Shown here one piece after another: positions 8,443 to 17,449 of a stretch of 64,000 nt of DNA. Under the pieces are notes generated by a model. The model did no database searches. It was not told where the DNA came from and worked only from the letters and a program-made list of their open reading frames with translations. Source of the DNA: Halobacillus litoralis (lineage in GTDB: Bacteria > Bacillota > Bacilli > Bacillales > Halobacillaceae); assembly GCF_009856355.1 (NCBI RefSeq), contig NZ_WMEW01000010.1:79265-143264 (forward strand), read 5' to 3'. The position numbers were made by a program, and so were the translations under genes. How positions within the stretch are numbered: the first letter of the stretch is position 1; every line of letters begins with the position of its first letter.

Positions 8443-11082
8443 ATGGCTGAGAAAGTTGTATTGATTGATGGAAACAGTATTGCCTACCGGGCGTTTTTTG
8501 CCCTGCCGCTGCTGAATAATGATAAAGGTGTGTATACGAACGCCGTTTACGGATTTACGACGATGCTGCTCAAAATTCTGGAGGAAGATCAACCGGATCA
8601 CCTTCTTGTTGCATTTGACGCAGGAAAAACGACTTTTCGTCATGAAACGTATCAGGAGTATAAAGGTGGAAGGCAGAAAACCCCATCTGAGCTTTCTGAA
8701 CAGTTTCCTGTACTAAAAGAGCTTCTGGACGCTTTCGGAGTGAAGTATTACCAGCTTCCCAACTTTGAAGCCGATGACATTATCGGTACGCTGGCGACGC
8801 AGGCTGGTGAGAAAGGCCTTGAGGTGAAGGTCATTTCCGGAGACAAGGACCTTCTGCAGCTGGTCAACGATCAAATCACCGTCAGTCTTACGAAAAAAGG
8901 GATCACGAACGTGGATACATACACCCCTTCTTTCCTGATGGAAAAAATGGACGTCCGGGCGGATCAGATTATCGACCTGAAAGCCCTCATGGGGGATAAT
9001 TCCGATAACATCCCGGGTGTTCCGGGTGTTGGTGAGAAGACAGCTGTTAAGCTCCTGAAACAGTTTGAGACATTGGAAAACCTTTATGAAAACCTGGACG
9101 ATGTGAGTGGTAAAAAACTGAAGGAAAAGCTGGAAACCAACCGCGGCAACGCCTTTATGAGCCAGCAGCTTGTAACAATCGAGAGAAATGCCCCGATTGA
9201 GATCAGCGTCGATACGATCGGCTATGAAGGATATCAAACCCAGCAGGTGAGTGGTTTCTTCAAAGAACTCGGATTCCAGTCCCTGCTTCCAAGAATACAG
9301 GAAGGGGGAGAGGGGGAGTCTGTCGCAGAGGCTCTGCCTGAAATCGAAGTAGAGGTTGTTGATGAGGTGTCTGCTGATGTGTTCACTGGTGCAGAGGCGC
9401 TCGTGGTGGAGATGCTTTATGAAAACTATCATACCGCTCCTGTTGAAGGGATTGCCATCGTCAACGATCATTCCAAACTCGTCCTTTCCATGGAGAATGC
9501 GGTAAAATCAGAAGCATTCGTTTCCTGGGTGGAAGATGCCTCCAAAGAGAAATGGGTGTTCGATGCCAAACAGACGGCTGTGGCTCTGATGAGGCACGGC
9601 GTGGATATCAAAGGGATCAGCTTTGATCTGCTTCTTGCTTCCTACCTGCTGAACCCTTCTGAAAATAACCATGATATTCCCGCCATCGCTCATCGAATGG
9701 GAGAGACAGCGGTCCAATATGATGAAGAGGTGTATGGCAAAGGTGCGAAAATGAAGCGTCCGGATGATGATCAGGTCGTTTATGAACACATTGCTAGAAA
9801 GGCAGCTGTGCTGTATAAGCTGAAAGAAAACATGGAGGAACAGCTGAAGGCCAATGAACAGTATGAGCTGCTTATGGAGCTTGAAATGCCTCTGGCTGTT
9901 ATTCTCGGACGAATGGAGCACCGTGGCGTGTCCGTGGATGTCAGCCGTCTGGAAGAAATGGGGGCAGAGCTTGAAGAGCGTTTGAATAAAGTCGAACAGG
10001 AAGTCTATGAACTGGCAGGGGAAGAATTCAACTTGAATTCTCCGAAACAGCTGGGCCCTATTTTGTTCGAAAAGCTTGGTCTGCCTGTCATTAAGAAAAC
10101 GAAAACAGGCTACTCCACCTCCGCGGATGTATTGGAGCAGCTGGAGGAGAAGCATGAAATTATTCCTAAGATCCTTCTGAACCGCCAGCTGTCCAAGTTG
10201 AAATCCACCTACATTGAAGGGCTGTTGAAGGTCGTTCATGAAGATACAGGTAAGATTCATACCCGTTTCAATCAGGCGCTAACCCAGACCGGTCGTTTGA
10301 GTTCCACGGATCCGAACCTGCAGAACATCCCGATCCGTCTGGAGGAAGGGCGGAAAATCCGTCAGGCATTCGTCCCTTCCCAAGAAGGCTGGGTGATGTT
10401 TGCCAGTGACTATTCGCAGATTGAACTGCGTGTGCTGGCCCACATCGCCGGGGATGAAAAGCTGATTGAAGCGTTCCGGCAGGATAAGGACATTCACACT
10501 CAGACCGCCTCTGAAGTATTCGGCGTAACGGCGTCGGAGGTTACCGGTGAAATGCGCAGGCAGGCGAAAGCCGTCAACTTCGGGATTGTTTATGGCATCA
10601 GTGATTATGGTTTGTCCCAAAGTCTCGGAATTACGAGAAAAGAAGCACAGGCGTTCATTGATAAATATTTGGAAAGTTACCCGGGTGTCAAAAGCTACAT
10701 GGAGGAGTCTGTCCGCGAAGCGAAGGAGACAGGCTATGTGCGCACCTTTATGAACCGCCGGCGCTACCTTCCTGATATTACAAGCCGGAATTTCAATAAA
10801 CGCAGCTTTGCTGAACGTACGGCTATGAACACACCCATCCAGGGCAGTGCCGCGGATGTCATTAAAAAAGCCATGATCGATCTGGAGGAGAAGCTCCGTG
10901 AAGAGAAGATGGAAGCAAGAGTTCTCCTGCAGGTACATGATGAACTCATTATTGAAGCGCCGGAAGCGGAAATCAAGAAGCTGGAAACGCTTGTGGCAGC
11001 TGTTATGGAAAACACCGTAGAGCTTGATGTACCTTTGAAGGTGGATTCCTCCTATGGAAGCACTTGGTACGATGCGAAATAA
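8443..11082 (+). CDS. polA: DNA polymerase I
   Basis: Repair and Okazaki-fragment-processing polymerase, 879 residues. The N-terminal 5'-3' exonuclease domain (about 1-290) shows DGNSIAYRAFFALP, YKGGRQKTP, SGDKDLLQL and the helix-hairpin-helix VPGVGEKTA. The middle domain (about 300-470) lacks the catalytic acidic residues of a proofreading exonuclease, as is usual in Bacillus. The polymerase domain carries STDPNLQNIPIR, ASDYSQIELRVLAH, RRQAKAVNFGIVYG and VHDELIIE. ATG 8443 follows TAAGGAG and gives the usual MAEKVVLIDGN-type start; upstream in-frame codons have no SD. mutM follows after 16 bases, so the two are probably cotranscribed. Confidence 0.97.
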   Translation: MAEKVVLIDGNSIAYRAFFALPLLNNDKGVYTNAVYGFTTMLLKILEEDQPDHLLVAFDAGKTTFRHETYQEYKGGRQKTPSELSEQFPVLKELLDAFGVKYYQLPNFEADDIIGTLATQAGEKGLEVKVISGDKDLLQLVNDQITVSLTKKGITNVDTYTPSFLMEKMDVRADQIIDLKALMGDNSDNIPGVPGVGEKTAVKLLKQFETLENLYENLDDVSGKKLKEKLETNRGNAFMSQQLVTIERNAPIEISVDTIGYEGYQTQQVSGFFKELGFQSLLPRIQEGGEGESVAEALPEIEVEVVDEVSADVFTGAEALVVEMLYENYHTAPVEGIAIVNDHSKLVLSMENAVKSEAFVSWVEDASKEKWVFDAKQTAVALMRHGVDIKGISFDLLLASYLLNPSENNHDIPAIAHRMGETAVQYDEEVYGKGAKMKRPDDDQVVYEHIARKAAVLYKLKENMEEQLKANEQYELLMELEMPLAVILGRMEHRGVSVDVSRLEEMGAELEERLNKVEQEVYELAGEEFNLNSPKQLGPILFEKLGLPVIKKTKTGYSTSADVLEQLEEKHEIIPKILLNRQLSKLKSTYIEGLLKVVHEDTGKIHTRFNQALTQTGRLSSTDPNLQNIPIRLEEGRKIRQAFVPSQEGWVMFASDYSQIELRVLAHIAGDEKLIEAFRQDKDIHTQTASEVFGVTASEVTGEMRRQAKAVNFGIVYGISDYGLSQSLGITRKEAQAFIDKYLESYPGVKSYMEESVREAKETGYVRTFMNRRRYLPDITSRNFNKRSFAERTAMNTPIQGSAADVIKKAMIDLEEKLREEKMEARVLLQVHDELIIEAPEAEIKKLETLVAAVMENTVELDVPLKVDSSYGSTWYDAK

Positions 11083-11098
11083 GTAAGGAGAATGAAAG

Positions 11099-11938
11099 AT
11101 GCCGGAATTACCAGAAGTGGAAACTGTAAGAAAAACGTTGAAGCATTTAACCTTGGGGAAAGAAATACAGGATGTCTCTGTTTTCTGGGGGAACATCATT
11201 AAAGAACCGAAGGATCCCAGGGCCTTCGGAGATCTTTTGAGGGGGCAGTCCATCCAGGATATCGACCGCAGGGGGAAATTTCTCATTTTTCATCTCGATG
11301 ATATTGCCCTTGTTTCCCACCTGCGCATGGAAGGGAAATTCGGCGTCTATGATGGAACGCTTGAAAAACCGAAGCATACGCACGTCATTTTCCATTTTAC
11401 AGACGGGACAGAGCTCCGCTACAACGACGTACGGAAGTTCGGAACGATGCATGCCTTTAAAAAAGGGGAAGAGGCTTTGAATAAACCACTGGTGCAGCTC
11501 GGGCCCGATCCTTTTGATGAAGCCTTCACTCTTGACTATTTTCATCAGAAGTTATTGAAGACCAGCCGTAATATGAAGGCGGTTCTTCTGGATCAGTCAA
11601 TCGTTGCCGGTCTTGGCAATATCTATGTAGATGAAGCCCTTTTCCGAGCCGGTCTTCATCCGGAGCGGATGGCCAGTACACTGACAAGAGAAGAAGCTGA
11701 AAGCATCCGGGAAGCAAGCATCGCTGTTATTTTAGAGGCCATTGAACAGGGAGGCACAACGATCCGGTCCTATTTAAACAGCCAGGGTGAAATCGGGATG
11801 TTCCAGCAGAAGCTCCAGGTGTATGGCAGACAGGATATGGAATGCCGGAACTGTGGGACATCGATCGTCAAAACAAAAGTTGGGGGAAGGGGCACACACG
11901 TGTGTCCGGTCTGTCAGCCGCTTCACGTAATTGAATAA
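11099..11938 (+). CDS. mutM: Formamidopyrimidine-DNA glycosylase (Fpg)
   Basis: Base-excision repair enzyme that removes 8-oxoguanine and formamidopyrimidines and nicks the abasic site. The 279-residue protein starts MPELPEVE, which gives the catalytic N-terminal proline and Glu after Met removal. It carries the active-site lysine in DRRGKFLIF, a helix-two-turn-helix region with LGNIYVDEALF, and a C-terminal zinc finger with paired cysteines (CRNCG and CPVC, about 248-273). The SD AAGGAG lies directly before ATG 11099. It follows polA in the conserved polA-mutM-ytaF-coaE order. Confidence 0.96.
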   Translation: MPELPEVETVRKTLKHLTLGKEIQDVSVFWGNIIKEPKDPRAFGDLLRGQSIQDIDRRGKFLIFHLDDIALVSHLRMEGKFGVYDGTLEKPKHTHVIFHFTDGTELRYNDVRKFGTMHAFKKGEEALNKPLVQLGPDPFDEAFTLDYFHQKLLKTSRNMKAVLLDQSIVAGLGNIYVDEALFRAGLHPERMASTLTREEAESIREASIAVILEAIEQGGTTIRSYLNSQGEIGMFQQKLQVYGRQDMECRNCGTSIVKTKVGGRGTHVCPVCQPLHVIE

Positions 11939-11982
11939 CCAGCCATATACTATCCCACTTCCATGTTAGAGGAGTGGGCGGT

Positions 11983-12579
11983 ATGGGCATCGGAATGTTC
12001 ATATTTTTATTCGTTACGGCCGTAAGTGTCGACAGCTTCGGGATTGGCTGCGTGCTCGGCTTGAAAAAAGTGAAACTCGCGTTCTGGGGCATTGTGGTCA
12101 TTGCCTTTGTTTCCGGGATGGTGTTTCTTCTTTCCTCCTATTTCGGTCATCTGCTCGTTCATGTTGTTAAACCGGAAATGGCGGAAAAGGCCGGAGCTGT
12201 CGCTTTAATTGGAATCGGCATCTATTTTTTAAGGCAGTTTTTCAAAAAACATACCGAGGATCAGCAGGACCCCTGGCTGAACCCTGCGAAAGTATTGAAT
12301 GATCCAGTGACCGCTGATGTTGATAAATCGGGTGGGATTCAAGGAAAAGAAGTATGGCTGCTCGGAACCGCCCTGTCTCTGGATACCATAGGCGCGGGCA
12401 TCAGCGGAGCCCTTATTGGTCTTCCTGTTCTGATGACGGCGGGCCTCATTGCTTCGGCCACTTTTCTTATGCTCAGCACGGGGATCATCGCTGGATCGAA
12501 ACTGACAAGCAGGGTGGAGAGCATCTCCATTCTTCCCGGGGTGCTGTTGATCATCATCGGCTTGATCAAGCTATCGTAA
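11983..12579 (+). CDS. ytaF: YtaF-like sporulation membrane protein (MntP-like fold)
   Basis: A polytopic membrane protein of 198 residues with about six TM helices in two homologous halves. Each half carries the repeated motif [A/V]xSxDxxGxG: VSVDSFGIGCVLG near residue 11 and LSLDTIGAGISGA near residue 132. This duplicated Asp-containing arrangement is typical of the YtaF/MntP superfamily. YtaF is known as a sporulation protein, but the transported substrate is not established. ATG 11983 is chosen because AGAGGAG (11968-11974) is well spaced; GTG 11974 overlaps it. It lies between mutM and coaE as in B. subtilis. Confidence 0.85.
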   Translation: MGIGMFIFLFVTAVSVDSFGIGCVLGLKKVKLAFWGIVVIAFVSGMVFLLSSYFGHLLVHVVKPEMAEKAGAVALIGIGIYFLRQFFKKHTEDQQDPWLNPAKVLNDPVTADVDKSGGIQGKEVWLLGTALSLDTIGAGISGALIGLPVLMTAGLIASATFLMLSTGIIAGSKLTSRVESISILPGVLLIIIGLIKLS

Positions 12580-12591
12580 AGGAAGGATTGT

Positions 12592-13191
12592 ATGACACTG
12601 GTCATTGGTTTAACCGGCAGTATCGCAAGTGGAAAAAGTACCGTATCCCGCATGTTTGATGAGTGGGAGATTCCTGTTATAGATGCGGATCAAATATCCA
12701 GGGATGTTGTCCGTCCCGGAGAGCCCGCTTATGAGGACATTGTTCACGTTTTTGGTAAGGATGTGCTTTTTGAAGACGGAACCCTGGATCGGAAAAAGCT
12801 CGGGAAAGTAATTTTCAGTAGTAAAGAGCGAAGGAAAGAACTGAATGACATCGTTCACCCCCGCGTCCGTGAGGAAATGATCCGTCGGCGCGAATCCTAT
12901 AAAGAGGAAGATTACAAGGCGGTTGTCCTGGATATCCCTCTTCTTTATGAAAGCGGCCTGACCGATTATGTAGAAAGGGTACTTGTCGTAGCGGTCGATG
13001 AGGAAACGCAGCTGCAGAGACTGATGGAGCGCGATGGTTCATCAAGGGAAGATGCCCGCGAACGGATCGCTTCGCAGATCCCTGTCAGCCGTAAAGCAGA
13101 AATGGCGGATGCGGTGATTGATAATAACGGAACCGAAGAAGAGAGCTTTCGTCAATTAAGAGACATACTTCACCGGTGGAACCTCGTATAA
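12592..13191 (+). CDS. coaE: Dephospho-CoA kinase
   Basis: Last step of coenzyme A synthesis: ATP-dependent phosphorylation of dephospho-CoA. The 199-residue P-loop kinase has Walker A GLTGSIASGKST (residues 6-17), the DADQISRDVV substrate segment, LNDIVHPRVREEM and the Walker-B-like VVLDIPLLYESGL. The lid region with MERDGSSREDARERIASQ is intact. AAGGAAGG precedes ATG 12592, 12 bases after ytaF, so it shares that transcript. Its stop codon is embedded in a perfect terminator hairpin. Confidence 0.95.
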   Translation: MTLVIGLTGSIASGKSTVSRMFDEWEIPVIDADQISRDVVRPGEPAYEDIVHVFGKDVLFEDGTLDRKKLGKVIFSSKERRKELNDIVHPRVREEMIRRRESYKEEDYKAVVLDIPLLYESGLTDYVERVLVVAVDEETQLQRLMERDGSSREDARERIASQIPVSRKAEMADAVIDNNGTEEESFRQLRDILHRWNLV

Positions 13192-13221
13192 TAACACGTC
13201 TGAGAAAGACGTGTTATTTTT
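13191..13221 (+). terminator. Intrinsic terminator after coaE
   Basis: ATAACACGTCT (13191-13201) and AGACGTGTTAT (13207-13217) form a perfect 11-bp stem overlapping the last base of the coaE stop, followed by T residues. It ends the polA-mutM-ytaF-coaE unit. Confidence 0.9.
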
Positions 13222-13242
13222 GTGTAAAATTATTGATCCCAC

Positions 13243-13270
13243 TTCAAAAGCGCTTACAATATGTTATACT
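13243..13270 (+). promoter_or_regulatory. Probable gapB promoter with cre-like palindrome in the spacer
   Basis: TTCAAA (13243-13248), 16 bases, TATACT (13265-13270) is a plausible sigma-A promoter 52 bases upstream of gapB. The spacer contains AAAGCGCTTACA, resembling a CcpA cre site with two mismatches. Regulation by CcpN or CcpA would suit a gluconeogenic gene, but neither binding site can be proven here. Confidence 0.5.
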
Positions 13271-13321
13271 AATCCTAGAAATGCTTCAAAAAGTATATCA
13301 TATATAGGGGGCTGTAACATC

Positions 13322-14356
13322 ATGGGGAAAACAAAGATCGCCATTAATGGCTTGGGAAGAATCGGACGTATGGTATTCAGACAGGCGGCGGTAGACGATA
13401 CAGTGGAGCTTGTGGCTGTTAATGCCAGCTATCCTGCTGAAACGATCGCTCATATGGTGAAATATGACAGTGTTCATGGACGATTCGATGGGGAAGTGCG
13501 TACGATTCCTGAAGGATTAATGGTAAATGGGAAGAAAATCAAGCTCTGCTCCACAAGAAACCCGGCTGAGCTCCCTTGGAAAGAGCTTGGTGTGGATATT
13601 GTCATTGAAGCCACTGGGAAGTTCCGGACGAAGGATGAGGCAGCGCTCCACCTGGATGCAGGAGCCAAAAAGGTAATCATTACAGCTCCTGGCAAGGAAG
13701 TAGATGCTACGATCGTGATGGGGGTTAATGAGGATTCCTATTCCCCCGAAACGCACGATGTTATTTCCAATGCCTCCTGCACGACAAACTGTCTTGCGCC
13801 GGTGGTGAAAGTGCTTGAAGATGAATTTGGTATTGAAAATGGATTGATGACAACCGTTCATTCCTTTACAAACGATCAGAAGAACCTGGATAACCCTCAT
13901 AAGGATCTGCGGAGAGCACGGGGGTGCACCCAGTCCATCATTCCAACCTCCACAGGAGCAGCCAAGGCTCTTGGAGATGTCATTCCGAGCATGAAGGGCA
14001 AGTTGAATGGGATGGCTCTGCGTGTCCCGACACCGAACGTCTCTTTAGTGGATTTAGTGGTTGATCTTAAGGAAGCGGTTACGAAAGAGCAATTGAACGA
14101 AGCTTTCGCATCTGCCTCAGAGAGTGAAATGAAAGGTATTCTGGAGTACAGCGATGAGCCGCTTGTATCCATTGATTATACGACTTCACCGTCGTCTGCT
14201 ATTATTGATGGATTGTCAACTCAGGTGATGGAAGGGTCAAAAGTGAAAGTACTGGCCTGGTATGATAATGAATGGGGTTACTCCTGCCGCGTTGTTGATC
14301 TTGCTAAATATGTGGGAAACTTAATGAAGCAGGAAAGGACGGCGAGGGTATCGTAG
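13322..14356 (+). CDS. gapB: Glyceraldehyde-3-phosphate dehydrogenase, NADP-preferring gluconeogenic type
   Basis: A 344-residue GAPDH with the Rossmann motif INGLGRIGRMVFR and catalytic Cys in SNASCTTNC. Other family signatures are the TVHSFTNDQ, HKDLRRAR and YDNEWGYSCR motifs. The second beta strand reads VAVNASYP rather than the VND sequence of NAD-specific GapA, and the loss of that Asp is the known signature of NADP-using GapB. GapB works in the gluconeogenic direction. ATG 13322 with the SD-like AGGGGG upstream gives the standard MGKTKIAINGLG start; the open frame upstream overlaps the promoter. Position between coaE and speD matches B. subtilis gapB. Confidence 0.95.
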   Translation: MGKTKIAINGLGRIGRMVFRQAAVDDTVELVAVNASYPAETIAHMVKYDSVHGRFDGEVRTIPEGLMVNGKKIKLCSTRNPAELPWKELGVDIVIEATGKFRTKDEAALHLDAGAKKVIITAPGKEVDATIVMGVNEDSYSPETHDVISNASCTTNCLAPVVKVLEDEFGIENGLMTTVHSFTNDQKNLDNPHKDLRRARGCTQSIIPTSTGAAKALGDVIPSMKGKLNGMALRVPTPNVSLVDLVVDLKEAVTKEQLNEAFASASESEMKGILEYSDEPLVSIDYTTSPSSAIIDGLSTQVMEGSKVKVLAWYDNEWGYSCRVVDLAKYVGNLMKQERTARVS

Positions 14357-14429
14357 AAGACCCCGGTGGATCTCCCTGACAACGGATGAAGGCTCTTCAT
14401 AAGCCTTATTGGGCCTGCTCAAATATATC

Positions 14430-14458
14430 TTGCAAAAAACGGATAAACCCTTTATACT
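14430..14458 (+). promoter_or_regulatory. Sigma-A promoter for speD
   Basis: TTGCAA (14430-14435), 17-base spacer, TATACT (14453-14458). The predicted transcript has a leader of about 130 bases before speD. No known riboswitch was recognised in that leader. No clear terminator with a T-run was found between gapB and this promoter. Confidence 0.7.
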
Positions 14459-14596
14459 TTCTTTTGAACTTCTGAATTTCAAAAATCTTCATGTCTACTC
14501 AAAGGGTTAGGACCTCTCAGGACTAACTTTCCCCCGTGGTAGTACATGGCCGTAATTTCAGAGGGGAAGAAGTTAATGTACAAAGGGGGATCCATT

Positions 14597-14974
14597 ATGG
14601 ATACAATGGGAAGACACGTAATAGCTGAACTATGGGATTGTAATGAATCGAAATTGAACGATATGTCGTATATAGAGCAGGTTTTTGTTGATGCTGCACT
14701 GAAAGCCGGTGCAGAAGTGCGGGAGGTGGCTTTTCACAAATTCGCCCCTCATGGCGTCAGTGGAGTTGTCATTATTTCAGAGTCGCATCTGACGATACAC
14801 AGCTTCCCTGAACACGGATATGCCAGCATTGATGTATATACGTGCGGGGACCGCATTGATCCCAATGTAGCTGCACACTATATTGTAGAAGCATTGGAAG
14901 CCGGGCGGAACGAAACCGTTGAAGTACCAAGAGGGATGGGACCTGTTGAAGTCAAGGAAGCCCGTGCCCTGTAA
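14597..14974 (+). CDS. speD: S-adenosylmethionine decarboxylase proenzyme
   Basis: Makes decarboxylated SAM, the aminopropyl donor for spermidine. This is a 125-residue class 1B bacterial proenzyme with the self-cleavage site in [15 protein letters not shown]: cleavage before the Ser creates the pyruvoyl cofactor. Neighbouring conserved parts are [14 protein letters not shown] and [11 protein letters not shown] chose ATG 14597 because it gives MDTMGRHV, the start known for Bacillus SpeD, and AAAGGGGG lies at the right distance; the frame remains open upstream to ATG 14546 without support. No spermidine synthase gene is near. Confidence 0.95.
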   Translation: MDTMGRHVIAELWDCNESKLNDMSYIEQVFVDAALKAGAEVREVAFHKFAPHGVSGVVIISESHLTIHSFPEHGYASIDVYTCGDRIDPNVAAHYIVEALEAGRNETVEVPRGMGPVEVKEARAL

Positions 14975-14990
14975 GAAGATAAAGCAGGAA

Positions 14991-15022
14991 AGTCATGCAG
15001 AACGATCTGCATGGCTTTTTTT
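14991..15022 (+). terminator. Intrinsic terminator after speD
   Basis: AGTCATGCAGA (14991-15001) pairs with TCTGCATGGCT (15006-15016) with one G-T pair, followed by a run of T residues. Confidence 0.88.
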
Positions 15023-15139
15023 CTGCCTTCACGCTGGATTATGCTGCCAGCCCCTCCTTCTGTAAAACCGTTTCTAATTTATGAAAGTCATGTTAAAATA
15101 AATTAAGATTATGTCGAATGGACTGAAGGAGTCAGATTA

Positions 15140-15514
15140 GTGAAAGCATTTATTTCCAGGTATCTCAGCACTCATTCCGAAACCAGTGAACAGCATAAGG
15201 ACACGGCCCTTATCACACACTATTACAAAGCGAAGCATGATGAGATTTTCCGTGCTGTGGAAGAGATGTTCCCCTCACCTTCCGAAATTAAAGCCGTCTC
15301 CAAGGAGCGCGGGGAACTGACGATCACCTATAAAGGAAAGCGGCGGGCGTTTGTTGTAGCCACAATCATTATGGTTCGTCCGTTCCGCACGGCGGTTGAC
15401 TTTTCGGTCACCACTGATTCAGGCGGTCCTGTGGATTTTGGCTACAGCCGTAATCTGATCGTACAGTTCTATGAACAGCTGGACCGGCAGTTTACAGCTG
15501 TGGATCCCGGGTGA
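15140..15514 (+). CDS. Conserved small cytosolic protein of unknown function
   Basis: A 124-residue soluble protein with no signal peptide, TM helix or recognised catalytic motif. The sequence has a basic N-terminal half and a beta-rich C-terminal half (ELTITYKGKRRAFVVATIIMV and TAVDFSVTTDSG), suggesting a small alpha/beta domain. GTG 15140 is preceded by GAAGGAG with good spacing. It sits between speD and nrdR, 39 bases upstream of nrdR, so it is probably cotranscribed with it. I do not recognise a function. Confidence 0.7.
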   Translation: MKAFISRYLSTHSETSEQHKDTALITHYYKAKHDEIFRAVEEMFPSPSEIKAVSKERGELTITYKGKRRAFVVATIIMVRPFRTAVDFSVTTDSGGPVDFGYSRNLIVQFYEQLDRQFTAVDPG

Positions 15515-15553
15515 TTCGATGATGAAACGAAGACGATGTGGAGTTGATCAAAG

Positions 15554-16018
15554 GTGAAGTGTCCTAACTGTCACTACAAGAGCACAAAGGTGCTTGATTC
15601 TAGACCTATAGAGGAAGGTCAGACAATCAGAAGACGTAGAGAATGTGAACAGTGCGGCTTTCGTTATACAACGTTTGAGCGGATTGAAGAAGTCCCTCTG
15701 ATTGTCGTGAAAAAAGAGGGGACTCGTGAGGAATTCAGCAGGGAAAAGCTGATGCGGGGACTGATCAGAGCCTGTGAGAAGCGTCCGGTTGAAGTGGAGA
15801 AGCTCGAAGCCGTCACGCTGGATATTGAAAAGGAACTGAGGAACCGCGGCGTTTCAGAAGTGCTGAGTGAGGATATCGGCGAAATGGTCATGGGTCGTTT
15901 ATCTGAAGTCGATGAAGTGGCCTACGTCCGTTTTGCGTCGGTTTATCGTCAGTTTAAAGATATAAACGTATTTATTGACGAATTGAAAGAATTAATTAAA
16001 GATGATCATGATGAATGA
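15554..16018 (+). CDS. nrdR: Transcriptional repressor NrdR
   Basis: ATP/dATP-sensing repressor of ribonucleotide reductase genes. The 154-residue protein has an N-terminal zinc ribbon (CPNC at residues 3-6 and CEQC near 31-34) that binds NrdR boxes, then an ATP-cone domain (about 46-140, beginning [19 protein letters not shown]). GTG 15554 gives the invariant MKCPNC start; the SD is weak (GGAG about 10 bases upstream). It is followed by dnaB, as in B. subtilis. No nrd genes or NrdR boxes were noticed in this window. Confidence 0.96.
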   Translation: MKCPNCHYKSTKVLDSRPIEEGQTIRRRRECEQCGFRYTTFERIEEVPLIVVKKEGTREEFSREKLMRGLIRACEKRPVEVEKLEAVTLDIEKELRNRGVSEVLSEDIGEMVMGRLSEVDEVAYVRFASVYRQFKDINVFIDELKELIKDDHDE

Positions 16019-16041
16019 GCCTGGGCCGGCTCATTTTCTTT
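16015..16041 (+). terminator. Terminator hairpin after nrdR
   Basis: ATGAGCC (16015-16021) and GGCTCAT (16028-16034) form a perfect 7-bp stem overlapping the nrdR stop, followed by TTTCTTTTT. The stem is short, so it may only partly reduce readthrough into dnaB. Confidence 0.6.
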
Positions 16042-16076
16042 TTCATAGATTTGGATGAACGAAGGAGGTGTAGACG

Positions 16077-17432
16077 ATGAATCATTCCATTGGCAGACTG
16101 CTGCCTGTAGACGGCTTTAAAGTCAGGAACAGCGGAGAAATGCCTCGAAATTTTCATCGTTCGTTATCCCATCTATATCAGCCGATCGTAGGACGACTGG
16201 CTGTATCCCTTTATCATTTGCTCCTGTCCGAAGCGGATCTTGCTGATCAGGATGCAGTTCAAACGCATCATTCATTGATGGCGTACCTTTCAGCTCCTCT
16301 GGATAAGATTTATGAAGCGAGAGGAAGACTGGAAGCGCTCGGGTTGTTGAGAACGTATCGTTCCAAGGAAGAAAGCGAGCAGACCATCTATATTTATGCG
16401 GTCCATCCTCCTTTTACGCCGGAGGAATTTTTTCAGGATGACATGCTGGCGCTTCTTTTGACCCATGAACTGGGGCAGGATAAGTATGAGCAGGTGAAAA
16501 GCCGCTTTGTTAAGCCGGAGCCTTCCGTGGAAGGATATGAAGAAATCACGGCTTCTTTTGACGCAGTCTTCCATCATAAAATGATGGAATCTGTCCAGAG
16601 GGAAACAGAAGTGATGGCTGAACAGAAGCGTTCCCAGGAGTACAGGGGGCCGCGCACCTCGGAAGGGCGCGTCGATTTCACCTGGCTCCGCCAAGCGCTT
16701 CATAAGAGGATGTATCCAAGCGAACGGATTTTAACCGGACGGAATAAAAAATTAATTGTGCAGCTGGCCAGTTTGTATGATTTATCCAACGTGGAACTGG
16801 AAAAAGCGGTGACATGGGCGATTGATGAAAACCACTGCCTGGTCGAAGAAGAGTTCAAGGCTGCGTGCCATGACTTTATGAAGGAAGAAAAAACGGGGCA
16901 GCATGCGTCTGTGGATGACCGCGAGAAATGGGCATCTATGGAAAAAGGGACGACGGGCTCCAAGGAAGACCAGTTTGTTGAAATGCTCGAGCAGATATCT
17001 CCGAGAGAGCTTCTTGAAGATCTATCCAACGGTAACAGCGCATCAGAGCAGGACTTGAAGCTGATCCGGGATGTCATGACGGAACAGGGAATGACGGCCG
17101 GGGTTATGAACGTGCTTGTTCACTACGTCATGTTGAAGACGGATATGAAATTGTCGAAATCCTATATGGAGAAAATCGCCAGTCACTGGGCGCGTAAAAA
17201 TGTAACAACTGTCCGCCAGGCTATGAATCTCGCCAAGGCAGAACACCAGAAATACCAGCAGTGGGGCCGTCAGAAAACACAGAAGCGGGCCTCCCAAAAA
17301 GATGAAGTCATTCCTGTCTGGTTCAACAAGGAGGAAGAGAAGCAGCCTACCGCTGCATCTACGGCTGAGCCTCAGGTGGATAAAGAGGACATCGCAGCCC
17401 GGATTGCCAGGCTGACCAATAGAGGAAATTAG
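16077..17432 (+). CDS. dnaB: Replication initiation and membrane attachment protein DnaB
   Basis: The Bacillus DnaB (not the helicase) works with DnaD and DnaI to load the replicative helicase at oriC and at restart sites. It has 451 residues: an N-terminal winged-helix-like DDBH1 region (starting LLPVDGFKVRNSGEMPRNF), a middle linker, and a C-terminal DDBH2 domain (about 300-390) with the conserved segments QGMTAGVMNVLVHYV and YMEKIASHWARKNV. GGAGGTG precedes ATG 16077. dnaI follows after 17 bases, the standard dnaB-dnaI operon. Confidence 0.93.
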   Translation: MNHSIGRLLPVDGFKVRNSGEMPRNFHRSLSHLYQPIVGRLAVSLYHLLLSEADLADQDAVQTHHSLMAYLSAPLDKIYEARGRLEALGLLRTYRSKEESEQTIYIYAVHPPFTPEEFFQDDMLALLLTHELGQDKYEQVKSRFVKPEPSVEGYEEITASFDAVFHHKMMESVQRETEVMAEQKRSQEYRGPRTSEGRVDFTWLRQALHKRMYPSERILTGRNKKLIVQLASLYDLSNVELEKAVTWAIDENHCLVEEEFKAACHDFMKEEKTGQHASVDDREKWASMEKGTTGSKEDQFVEMLEQISPRELLEDLSNGNSASEQDLKLIRDVMTEQGMTAGVMNVLVHYVMLKTDMKLSKSYMEKIASHWARKNVTTVRQAMNLAKAEHQKYQQWGRQKTQKRASQKDEVIPVWFNKEEEKQPTAASTAEPQVDKEDIAARIARLTNRGN

Positions 17433-17449
17433 AGTAAGGGGTGAACGGA

